From: Enchytraeus crypticus
Taxonomy: Eukaryota > Annelida > Clitellata > Enchytraeida > Enchytraeidae
Reading direction: 5' to 3'
DNA: 64,000 nt
Assembly: GCA_905160935.1 (NCBI GenBank)
Contig: CAJHZI010000885.1
Coordinates: 307,501-371,500, forward strand
Both the position numbers and the translations under genes were made by a program. Numbering within the stretch: position 1 is the first letter of the stretch; the number at the start of each line of letters is the position of its first letter. Under the pieces are notes generated by a model that did not search any database, was not told where the DNA came from, and worked only from the letters and a program-made list of their open reading frames with translations. Below are positions 11,930 to 24,005 of this stretch, in pieces.

Positions 11930-12905
11930 TAACATAACATAACATTTACAGAATCAGGAAGCAATTATATACTTGTTTAAGACACATCAGAATGATCTTA
12001 AAACCTAAATGAATCTAAAATGAATCTAAATGAACTAAAATGCTCTTAACTAAAACCAATTAATATTAATCAAATCATAGACTTCATGTCAGCATGTCAA
12101 ATTTATACATAGCCTATGTATAACACTGAACATGCAATTAGCATCTAATTTACATGTTCTTATGTTTATCATATTTATTTTTAAAAGCATTCACTGATTC
12201 TGCTTCCACAACTTCGTTTGGCAAACTATTCCAAACATTTATAACTCTCTGACTAAAGAAAAATTTTCTTAAATCTAGTCTACTTTTAAATTAATTAAGT
12301 TTATAAATATGTCCCCTTGTGTTTCTATTGTTTTATAAATTAAACCAAATACTATGGTTAACTTTGCTGAAGCCTGTATCTTAAAAACTTCTATTAAAAT
12401 CTCCTCTAGTTCTTCTTTCACTTAAAGAGGTTAATCCTACGAATTTTAATCTATTCTCTTAACTAAGTTTTTGACAGTCAAATAACAGCGTTGTTGCTCT
12501 GGCTTGTACCCTTTCTAATTTGTCGATATCTTTCTTAAGATATGGGCACCAAGCCTGAACGCAGTATTCAAGTTTACAAGAGCCTTATATAGCCCTACCA
12601 CAATATATTTATTTCTACAGGCAATTGTTCTTTTAATCATTCTTAATACACAATTAGCACTATTTACAACTTTATTACAATTTTCACTAAATTTAAAAGA
12701 GCTATCCACAAAGACTCTTCAATCCCTCTCACTGTTTGTGGATTTTAGTTTAATATTGTTCAATGTATACTCAATTTCTAAATTATTATTCCCTATATGC
12801 ATAACTCTACATTTCTCAGCATTGAACTCCATTAGCCAATCCTAGACCAGTTCAGTAATATTTTTATATCATACTTTAAAATCTCAGCATCTTCAATGTT
12901 GTTTA
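11930..12905 (-). mobile_element. LINE ORF2 C-terminal remnant (CR1/L2-like), pseudogenised
   Basis: On the minus strand, about 750 bases translate in shifting frames to the C-terminal part of a non-LTR reverse transcriptase polyprotein. Pieces seen are WLMEFNAEKCRVMHIG, VDSSFKFSENCNKVVNSAN, EYCVQAWCPYLKKDIDKLER and NSLPNEVVEAESVNAF, ending KHKNM-stop near 12155. There is at least one frameshift (around 12570) and an internal stop. The 3' end is followed by a TTATG-type tail at about 11935-11950. The catalytic domain is absent, so it is a 5'-truncated dead copy. It is related to the element at 41.1-42.2 kb (compare KFSEQCKSAVNCANRTL). Confidence 0.88.
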
Positions 12906-13094
12906 CTATATTTTCTAGGTGGATAAAATAACGCAGATTTGTAGGCTATAGTCAACAGTTGCAATGCAAAAGTTGCATGTTATTCTTTATTTCATATTCA
13001 TCAAATTATAATTATTGTTGGAGAGCGATACCATGCAGTCTAGTTCTAACTTTCTTCGATGCACTCTAGATAATTAACAACCGAATTGCAAACT

Positions 13095-13290
13095 AAAGCA
13101 AAAAATAATAAATAGTAATATGCATTATAGTGAAATGATCAACTATGTTGCTATCTATCACTTTTTAATACCACATGTTTAAACCGGTGGGCAATTTCGA
13201 CCATTTTCCGTATAACCAGTCCAGTGAATGTCCGAGATTTTACTCACAGATCAACGTGGCTGGGATTCGAACCCATTCACCAGAGGATCT
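13095..13290 (-). mobile_element. SINE family E (tRNA-derived)
   Basis: On the minus strand it carries a box-B-like GGGTTCGAATCCC followed by a body that matches the plus-strand element at 19.48-19.66 kb, including 'AAAATCTCGGACATTCACTG' and 'AACATGTGGT'. Confidence 0.8.
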
Positions 13291-13500
13291 GTCATTTAAT
13301 ACTTCCTGACTTTATCTGACGCCTCTCCGCTATTGAGACTTTCTACAAACATAGCAGAGGTTCAGACTAAAGCGGGTACAGAGAAAAGCAAGTTTATTCT
13401 AACTATGTTCAAATATATCAAATTAGGTTTATTAATTTGCGAAAAGTTACGCCGGATTGTATTACATTTTTATCTTTTGTATTTTGCAATCTCTCTCTCT

Positions 13501-13628
13501 CTGGAGCCAGTGGCGAAGTCGGTAAGATACTCTACCGCGGATCAGTATGTGTGTGGTTCAGATCCTGAGCTGGCTCGTCACTGACATCGCTTTCGAGTGA
13601 GCAAATTGGCGTTAACCTTAGCTTTACT
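13501..13628 (+). mobile_element. SINE family A
   Basis: tRNA-like head 'CCAGTGGCGAAGTCGGTAAG', a diverged box B ('GTGGTTCAGATCC'), body and tail ending 'GCGTTAACCTTAGCTTTAC'. Confidence 0.9.
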
Positions 13629-14235
13629 AAATGACCACGATTACATAAATATTAATTATTTTCAGATCATGCTCTTGAGATGGCACTGTACTGTGTTCTG
13701 AAATACTTTCATATAATTGGAATATTGGCTGAACTTTATCGTACACCTCAGTAGAGTAGATTTCGACAGTGAAATTTTAAATCTAGCTTAGAATATTCTT
13801 AGCTGACCACTAGACCTACATCATGACTTAATAAAGCTATTTAGCAACTACAACTGATAGAATGGTATCGACGTGAAAACTGCAGTGCCAAGTTTCTATA
13901 CAAAAAAAATTAAAATAAATTTAATACTACTAAAAATTCCATTAACTAAATAATCGAAAGTTTTATTAGGTGAACCTGTTCATTGAGAGATCAAATAGGA
14001 GACACTTATAGGAAGCAGCTAACATCATCAAAACATAATTATCGATTAATTATAGCATAGTTATAGCTTAATTGATGATTAAGTTTCCATATGTAAATAT
14101 GTGGAAAATCACTCTCTGTTCAAATGTTCAAGATACAAATTCCTATTCAAAGTTTGCCTTCATGCTCACTAACAGCAGTCCATTGATCCATTGGACCATT
14201 CGGTAACGTTAAACCTGGTTCATTTTATTCAGTTA
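13629..14235. other. unassigned non-coding stretch
   Basis: AT-rich DNA with no gene evidence. Confidence 0.5.
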
Positions 14236-14237
14236 AT

Positions 14238-14312
14238 ATAATCATCATCGTCATCATCATCATCTTCCCTTGAATCCCAGTTTAACTAGGGTCGGGATAC
14301 AAATAGACTGGC
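14238..14312 (-). mobile_element. family D 3' end with (GAT)n tail
   Basis: The reverse complement ends 'GTTAAACTGGGATTCAAGGG' followed by AAGATGATGATGATG, the conserved 3' end shared with at least nine other copies in the window. Confidence 0.85.
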
Positions 14313-14623
14313 TCAAATTAATTATTTAATTAATCTGAATTAATATTAACCTAATTCAGTTAATATAATACAAAAAATACAAAATAATACCATAATCATA
14401 AAAGAAATTTACAAACAACGACAGTCAACGTTCTACTGAGTTCTAATCTAGCAGAGAGAATATGCTGGTATGGGGCAAGGTGTTGTGTCTGTCCAGTCTC
14501 GGTTTTTTGAGGGAGGGGGTAACGCTACCTCTGCTTCCAGTCAGGCTAACTGATCGATTTACCTGAAAATCAATAACGTTAATAATTATATCAATAAATC
14601 AATAGCTATATCAATAAATAAAT

Positions 14624-14664
14624 AGATATTTTATCGACTGAGTAGATCAGTCGATAAAATATCT
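14624..14664. repeat. perfect 18-bp-arm hairpin
   Basis: Arms 14624-14641 and 14647-14664 are exact reverse complements around GTAGA. Confidence 0.93.
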
Positions 14665-14685
14665 AGTGTCTAATCATCACTATTA

Positions 14686-14782
14686 AGTTGGGGGGTTTAT
14701 GTGTATAGTATGTTGGGGGGTAGATATCTATAATAAGTTGGGGGGTTGATATCTATAATAAGTTGGGGGTTGATATCTATAG
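14686..14782. repeat. G-run minisatellite (TAAGTTGGGGGGTTGATATC)
   Basis: Four copies of a 25-30 bp unit, each with a run of five or six G. It is bracketed by the hairpins at 14624 and 14783. Confidence 0.9.
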
Positions 14783-14820
14783 TATGATAATAGAGATACT
14801 AACGTATCTCTATTATCATA
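14783..14820. repeat. perfect 17-bp-arm hairpin
   Basis: Arms 14783-14799 and 14804-14820 are exact reverse complements around TAAC. It lies downstream of the Claspin stop. Confidence 0.93.
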
Positions 14821-14988
14821 ATGTTATATTAACAATCAGTCAATCCATATACATTTACTAGTTAGCAGCAGTAGCAGTAATAATACTGATTAGTAATGGT
14901 AACTATTGCAAATAATAATAAATTATAACAATAGGCAACAAAATACTGCAAAAAGTAGTCAGATAATTGACTATTACCTCACAATATC

Positions 14989-14998
14989 TTTATTTATT
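14989..14998 (-). terminator. overlapping polyadenylation hexamers at the Claspin stop codon
   Basis: On the minus strand the last codons (Asn-Lys-stop) and the next bases read AATAAATAAA, two overlapping AATAAA signals. The stop codon is at 14992-14990. If used, the 3' UTR would be only a few tens of bases. Confidence 0.55.
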
Positions 14999-17900
14999 AC
15001 TATAATTGACTATCACATTAGAATATCTAGAACCACTCACAGGAGGGGGGGCTGATCTGGGTGCACCCCCTGAATTATTCTTCTCCCCCTCAGCAACAGC
15101 AGAGAACAAGAAATTTCTCGACCCCCTCGCCGGTCCGTTAGGATTTGAAATGGGTTTAGACAGTTCGACTATTTTCGCTATCGACTCTTTGCTCCTCTGT
15201 AGGAATGAGCCGTGACCCAACCTCAGCTGCTGCTGCTGAAACACAGAGCACAACGAGATTAAGCACAATAAGTATTATTTTTATAAATCTGGCTATGGTA
15301 TGACACAATAAGAAGTGTAGGACAAAAAGCAAATAAGAGCAATAAATAATAAAAATAATATTAAACACATAAAATAGTAACAGGAATAGAAATATTAGTA
15401 CCGGCACTCTGAACAAGTCAGTTTTATCAGAGGTGACAGGAGGCGTAGCAATGGGCGTGGCTATTGGAGTGGCTTGATTTGAGTTCCTTCTCTCCAATGA
15501 CCTATTAGCACCCATTGTGTCCACTGTAACAACAAATCAATCAATCAATTAAATTAATTTTCTAATCAACTTGAATTTGAAATTGTTTGGAGGGGAGAGC
15601 TGGATGTTAAGCTAGAGAGAGGTAGACCATAATTGATGTGGGATGCGATAATTAAGAAGGACATGAAAAATAGGGCATTGACTTATTTTACTTAATAGGG
15701 CATATGGTGTGGGACAGGGAGGACTGGAGAAAGTCTATTCGTATCCCGACCCTGGTTAAAATGGGATTTAAGGGAAGATGATGATGATGTTAATCAAGTT
15801 GAGTAAATTTATTAATAAGCTATGAATATATAAGAGAAACAGTGAAGAGACAAAGAAGTGTCAGAACAGGAAAGTCACACAAGTCTTAATCATTCCAGTC
15901 GTAACTTCTGCTGCAGAAACAAGAACAAATAAGAAGAGAATATGATTAACGCTTTAGAACTGAAGTGTTGGAGCCTGCTATTAGACTTTTGTAGACTAAA
16001 AATGGTCAAATGACGCAAATACTGCAAGAAAAAGCTTCCTGACACAGTGTGCCGTTAAACGGGATGTTAAACCTTTCATTATTATTATTATTATTGTAAA
16101 GTCTAGATCCGAATAAATCACAAGGATTTAAGTGACTGATTTCTTCAAATTAATCCCATGAATCAACCGATACAGAAAAATGGTGGAAATTTCTTTACCC
16201 AACTTTAACAAAAATAATGATAAGGGTCATACGAGAGCTTTGTCTGAAGACTGTCTGACCAAGCCTCAGCAACTGACTGTCTGTCTGCTCTAATTCCTTC
16301 TCCTAAACAAAAGGCATATCAATCAACCTCAAGTATCTCTCAAGTACCTCAAGTCAGTCAATCAATCAAGTTGGAGTCAATCAACCAATGAATAACAAAC
16401 TCAATCAATTAATTCATTATAATTGTAACCATTATGTTGACTATTTCCTATACGCTGTATTATCTGTTGCACAGTATATATGAATATAGGTCTGCTATGC
16501 ATTAATTAAACAAGTAAAACAATAAAAAGAAGTTCAACGTGAAATTGTAAAAATACATGATAGAACCTTTTGTTCCTGTAGAAACTTTTCTCTCTCTAGC
16601 CGCTCCGTTCTCCATTTAGATTCGTTTTCACCATCATCATCTTCATTATCATCGCTGTCTGATCTGTTACGCTCTGAATCGTCATCCGCATCTGTCAATC
16701 AATCAATCAATTAATCAATCAATCAATCGATCAATCAATCATTGTAACTCTTGTTTTATCAATCAATCTATTTATTTATCCATCAAGCGTTCTATAAGTT
16801 AAAAATTCAACGAATACAATTAAATAACATTTAATCATCATCGTCATCATAATCCTCCCTTGAATCCCAGTTAAATTAGAGTCAGGATACAAATAGACTG
16901 TCTCAAATCCTCTCTGTCCTACATCATATCATTCATCAGTCAATCCCCTATTTGAGACTCTTCCGTTCATTTTAATTTTTGTAGCAATTTCTGGAGCCTA
17001 CGCGCTCACAAACCGAATGCCCTTTCTGACAAATAAAATCACCATCATCATCATCATCATCATCTTCCCTTGAATCCCAGTTTAACTAGGGTCGGGATAC
17101 GAATAGACTGTCTCAAATCCTCTATGTCCCACACCACACCACCATCCATTTATTTGTTTCTGACAAATAAAATAAATAATAATAACATCAAATAAAGATT
17201 AGTATAATAATAATAATATTTAATAAAAATTAATATAATATTTAATAGAAATGACTATTTTGCGAGTCAGCTGACCTATGTTACTCCATCTGAACCTCCT
17301 CATCCTGCCTCCCCCCTCAGCATGCAGGTCACCGTCAGGTAGGTAGTGTTCCTGTAGCAGTCGTATCTCTCTCTTATCAGCGTCTATCAGGGACTTCCTG
17401 TCAATCAATCAATCAATCAGTCTCTCAGCATGTAGATCACCGTCAGGCAGGTAGTGTTCCTGCAGCAGCCATATCTCTCTCTTATCAGCGTCTATCAGAG
17501 ACTTCCTGTCAATCAATCAATCAATCAATCAATCAGTCTCTCAGCATGCAGGTCACCGTCAAGTAGGTAGTGTTCCTGTAGCAGTCGTATCTCTCTCTTA
17601 TCAGCGTCTATCAGGGACTTCCTGTCAATCAATCAATCAATCAGTCTCTCAGCATGTAGATCACCGTCAGGCAGGTAGTGTTCCTGCAGCAGCCATATCT
17701 CTCTCTTATCAGCGCGTCTATCAGGGACTTCCTGTCAATCAATCAATCAATCAGTCTCTCAGCATGTAGATCACCGTCAGGCAGGTAGTGTTCCTGCAGC
17801 AGCCATATCTCTCTCTTATCAGCGTCTATCAGAGACTTCCTGTCAATCAATCAATCAATCAATCAAACAGTCAATTAATCAGTCTGTCGAGAAACCGTTA

Positions 17901-20900
17901 GGAAGTTAATCATTTAATTAGTCCAACTGGTTATCTAAATAATCAATTAAAGAATCTATCAATCATTCACATGATTTGTCAATCAACCATGCAATATATC
18001 AATCAATAAATCAATCTATCTATCAATCAATCCATTAATATATAAAGTCTAGCAGATAAAATTATATTTTCATAGCTACAGAGGCAAAAGTTGTGATACA
18101 GAAATAAATGAATAAAGTTGCCTGTCAGTAAACACATGACAACAACATGATGATTGGACGTTAGTACTAGAGGTAGAGAAAACAACAACAAAAAGTCTAG
18201 CATATAACAAGAAAAGAGAGATGAGATAGGAAAACGAGAAGAGATAAGAGCAAGAGAAGAGATGAGCAGGTCGATGACTCACAGATGAACTCTATGCACT
18301 TGATTGCGCAGGAACTCCTCTGATCCCACATCATCCCTGTCCCCCTCCATCTCCTCCAGCTCATCCAAATCCTCTCCATCTGCCTCATCCGCACTGCCAC
18401 TTAAACTCCTGCGCTGCGTGCTAAACACAACCACACATAGCAGCACTTACATCCCGTGCTGCCTGCCTCGCTGCCTAAACACAACAACACATAGCAGCAC
18501 TTAAACATCCGTGCTGCCTGCCTCGCTGCCTAAACACAACAACACATAGCAGCACTTAAACATCCGTGCTGCCTGCCTCGCTGCCTAAACACAACAACAC
18601 ATAGCAGCACTTAAACATCCGTGCTGCCTGCCTCGCTGCCTAAACACAGCAACACAAATCTATCAGTTACTCCATCAATCAATTAATTAATATATCAATC
18701 AATTAATTAATTCATCAATCAATTACTGAGACCATAAATTGATCCATCCATTTGTCCATCAAAACGCAAGGTAACAATTACTAATAACCATGGAGAGGAA
18801 AGAGGAAGAAATAAAGAAAACTAGTACAACAACAACTAAGAAAGGAAACTAAAAAGAAATTTTAAAAAATCAATCGATTAATTAATCCATAAAAATAAAG
18901 ATTACTATAGAGTAATTACTTAAGAGTCAGAAAAGTTAGCAGTATGTGCAGAGAAAGCAAAAATAACCCACCGGACAACTCCGCCTCTTCCTCCACAAAG
19001 TCTCGTCGAATCTTTCTGAAATTGAAAAAACAACAAACATAAGAAATGCTAGTACTGTTGTGATATCTCTTAATTAAATACTGGGAAAAGTGCGAATGCT
19101 GCTGCATTTTTCTTGTGCCAAATTGAGCAAGAATCCAATTCTTCAGTAAAGTAATGAAAGCATAAATTTAAAGATATTGAAAAAAAATAACTACATGAAT
19201 ATTTTAATTCAAATTAGCTACTTAAATAAATTAATCAAGATATACAGTGAAGTATTATTACATAAATTAATAAAGATGCTAACCCAGACTTCTTGCCCAT
19301 CGTAAAACCCGAGAACTTCTGCTTTCTAGAAGTTTCCTCATCATCATCATTATCATCATCATCTTCATTATTCTTATCATCATCACTGATTTCATCCTGA
19401 ATAATAGAAACACAACCATGCAATAGCCTTGTATGTAAGCTAAAAGAACTTGGGTAACGTCATGAAGTTTTAAATGATAAATCCTAAGGTGATATGAATC
19501 CTCGTGGATTCGAATCACGGTCGCGCTGATCTGAGAGTAAAATCTCGGACATTCACTGGACTGGTTGTACGGAAAATGGTCTAAATTGCCTAACGGATTA
19601 AACATGTGGTTTTAAAAGTGATAGATATCAACATAGTTGATTATTCACTATAATGCTTGTTTACTTTTTTTAAATACTTTTTTGAGAAAGACTGAGTTTC
19701 AAAACTTATATAAAACTATTGCATAGATTAAATAAATTTTAAATAAAACAAAATTTTCTGCAAAAGCAACCCATTAGTCTAAATTAAAATCTAAAGGCAA
19801 GCTATGACATTGCTTTTCAACTTACCATTCAGTTATGGTGAGGTAGGAAACACCCCCCCTCCCATGAATTTAAACCCGTCGCATAGATATATCTTATAAG
19901 GCAGAGTTTATCAATTTATCAATTCACCCATTCAAGCTGTACACGTACAGACAGCAACGCATAATAAAGCACAGCTAAGGCAGGATCACTACAGGCATTA
20001 GAACTTAAATGATATTTCCATTTTTATATATTAGCCAATAATTAATTAGCAAATAAAAGCTCTCAGCAGCTTGACTGCTCGAAATGATTACTTATATGTG
20101 TGAATAATAGAATTAAAATGTATATAGAAACATTTAATTAGTCAAGTTGAATAAATATATCAAAAGAATAAGAATTGTTAGTTATTCAGTACAAGACATT
20201 GGACTTCATTTGCGTTTTTATTGTAACTATAATCTTCTGCTTATTTCACAAACGTCTATTAGACCTGAATGGATTGATCTCTCTCGTTAAGCCACTCGTC
20301 GCCTGCAGTAGACGCTAATTCAAATGAGTCACTGTCACTCCTAGAGTCTTCTTCTTCCTCGTCACTCGCCAGAGTCTTGCGTTTCTTTGATGTTCTGTCG
20401 TGAGAAAAAAAACAGCGCTTTAAAAACAAACTGCTCATAACGGCTGTTATTACTATTATGTTATGCCAATCAGAAACTAGTCAGCGATGAAGCAAAGAAT
20501 CTGTGCGTAATTAGCTACTCGAACAAAACATAGCACAACCTAATTTATGGTGTAAGAATAAACGTACAATTTTGTTTATCTGGTAATTACAAAGACTCTG
20601 CAATCAGAAATTTAACCTCTTCTTGGTTTCTTTCATATCCTCATTCTGACTTTCTGTCGCACGCAGCACCTGACTGCTCTCCCCTGGCTCCATGCTATTC
20701 TCATCAAACAAATATTCAGGGGGCTCTCTGCTCCTGGCACCCCGCCCCCCTGAGAATTGTCCTGAGCAGAGAGCGAGCAGCTCATCGCTCACAGGCTGAG
20801 ACTGCGACTGCGTGACTTGTGAGAACAGAGACTTTGCTACTTTACGAGAGCTGCGGTCGCCATCTTGTTCTGGTTCTTCTTCAATCACAACCGAACATTG

Positions 20901-23900
20901 ATTTTATTTATATAGTAAATGAATTATTTTATTTATTACAATAAGTGTCAAAATATCAAGAAACTCATAATTTTGGCTTAAAATACACAAAATATCTACA
21001 GTAATTTTGCAAAAATCAAAAAAGATTCTAAGCAAAATAATGTTTAATTAAAAACAATTTAAATAATGTTAAATACAAACAATCTGACCATTTATGAATG
21101 GTAAGATTGTTTGTATAGATTGTTGGAATTGTATTAGTGTAGATGTTAGTATTGCAGTATAGATGAAATTAAGTGCAAACATCAAAAGAATGAAGAGCAA
21201 AGATTCTATAAAAAGTAAAACCTGGACAGAAACCAAACTTAAAACTATGCACAACATGGGAACATCATAAAAACTAATTTATGTCAACCAAAAAATACAG
21301 AGTTAGAATTAAATAATTTTTATATTCTCAAAAATTGAGATAATGAAAACATTTTAAAAGGCAAAATCAACATAGGGGTTAAAAAATGAGCAAAAATTTT
21401 ACAAATTCTAACTAGAGAAGTTTCCGGAACAAAGTCCTAGTAACTCGTCGAAGTCAGCTTCCGTATTCGCTGTAGGACTATTGAGAGCTCGTAGACCAAT
21501 CACAGAGCTGATTGACGTATCGTGACTCCGCCCATCTTTGCTCTTATTGGAGTTCTCTTCCATGCCACGCCTCGAATCTAACAACCTGCGACAAAACATA
21601 ATTCGGGGAACAATTAGGAGAATGCTACAAACTCCTTCAAATTATTCCCATAAATTTGTTAGTTTTATGAGTGAAAAGGTAACTAGTCAAAGACATGCAT
21701 TTTATTTAATAAGATTAAATCTATAGCATTCTTCAAAAATCTAAAAAGTTATTATCAAGTTATTACCTGACAGCTCATCAACTCATCATTTGATAACTTA
21801 CAATAATTTTAACTTTTCTTCATAAATTCAGCCTGTCATGATAATTGAACTTAATGTCAAAATCATTGATTGATGATAATCAATATAATTTCTAATAATT
21901 ATTATAACAATAATTTATAATAATAATATAATATAATATAATTATAATATTATATTATATAAAATAATATAATATATAATTCTAGAAAATATAATATATA
22001 ATATAATATAATAATAATTTATAATAATAATAATAATTTAATATAATTTCATCATCATCATCATCTTCCCTTAAATCCCAGTTCAACTAGGGTTGGGATA
22101 CGAATAATAAAATAATAATAATAACTAATAATTTAGTATAATGCAATTAATTAATTTAATTCAATATAATTTAATATAATTTAATAAAATAAAATTTATA
22201 ATAATTTGATTTATAATAATTAATATAAATCAGTATAATCACAGACCAGTCTAGATCTCTCGTAACATGGGACTGCGTGTCGGTGTCGTGGAAGAATCTT
22301 GGCCTGGAGCAGGAGGAAGCCCGAGGCGTGGACTCTGTGAGGCAGAGCAGCGGCTGACTGACGGGTGGACTGAGGGCTGCTTCGTCAGATATCAGAGATG
22401 TCAGGCACGTCCCTGACATCAGCGTGTCCCCCTATCACACAGAAAAATCAGGGAAATAAGTAAAATCAGAAAAATCAGTGAAATTAGTGAAATCAGTGAG
22501 TCAGTGAAATCAGAGAAATAAGTGAAATCAGGGAGATCAGTGAAATCAGTGAAATCAGGGAAATCATTGTCAGAGACTTCATAGATTTATCTCTCCCCCT
22601 CTAATACTCAGCTAAAACGACTGAAAGGGCATTCCGTTGATGGGCGCCTATGCTCCAGAAGTTGCTACAAAATTTCCTAATCCTGACTATAATTAAACTG
22701 GGATTCAAGGGAAGATGATGATGATGACTCTAGCATTCAGCTAAGTAGCAGGTAGCTAAGTAGCAGGTAGCTAAGCAGCAGGTAGCTAAGCAGCAGGTAG
22801 CTAAGCAGCAGGTAGCTAAGCAGCAGGTAGCTAAGCAGCAGGTAGCTAAGTAGCAGGTAGCTAAGCAGCAGGTAGCTAAGTAGCAGGTAGCTAAGCACAT
22901 ATTCTTCAGAATAATCTTTGACACCCACAAAGAGAACTCTATAGCACAACAAGATGAACCCTTCGTACACAGCTACGTATCTACCTCATGTAGTCTATAG
23001 CTCGGAATAACATGACTTCTTAAGTGGTTTCCCTTTGCCTTCCTCAGTTCTTGCTGAAGAAGGCAAAGAAAATTATATTTAAATATCTGAAACCAACAAA
23101 AACATATTGATATTGTTTGTTACATAATAATAATAACAACAATTGAGTGCTACAGTCATCAATGACAACATCAAGCACTATTGAGGCAAAATCAAGCCGG
23201 CGAGCAAAAGGAAGGTCCAAAAACGGTGCAAATTCCAAAATCAAGAAAATCAGTCCAAAGTAAAGGGAATTAAAGAAATTCCTTTTACTTTGAACTGACA
23301 TTTAATACATAATTACAATGTGTGTGTGTTTTGATTGATATTGTTACACAAGTAAAGTTATTCCAAGATAAATTTGTTTGACAACAAGAGACGAGAATGT
23401 AGACGGAACCTCTTTGGCAGTCCCTCCGTTGTTGATGGTCGTGGAGGAGACGCTGGAAGTGGCAAACAGATCCGGTGTGATCCGATCTGAGAGGGGCGTG
23501 GCTACGGTTGATCTCTGCCTCTGAGCGGCAGGTATCAACGAGCCAATCAAATCAAAGCTCAAGTCTGCACTTAACGTACTGACGTCCTTGGAGTACGACG
23601 TGTTGCTAGTGTTTAAATCTACGACACAAAGTGTCAAAGCTTAGCAATAGTGTACTGAATATTGATAAAACAAGAATAGAAAATAATAAAGTAAGATTAT
23701 TTAAGTAAAATAATTATTTTCTTCAATATATTTCCTTTGTATATGTATATTAAATGCATTATATATATTCCTTTGTTTATATATAATGCATTTAATGTCT
23801 ATACTAAACATAACTGCAAGTCAAAGACATTAAGTAAAATAATTATTTTATTTGTTAAAATTTGTAGCCTATGAATTAAGTTAATAACATTCACACGACA

Positions 23901-23955
23901 TAACATAGCCATGGTATATAATAACTATTTTAATTAAATTAAGCGCATTAATAGT

Positions 23956-24005
<50 letters not shown>

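Noticed and set aside
17276-17860. CRISPR-like array (regular repeats and spacers)
   Set aside because: Eukaryotic locus; the repeats are exon pieces and the spacers are (TTGA)n, not unique sequences.
18197-18400. Met/Trp/Arg-rich minus-strand frame over Claspin exon 20
   Set aside because: Wrong frame; the frame giving GSEEFLRNQVHRVHL matches Claspin and joins exon 21 in phase.
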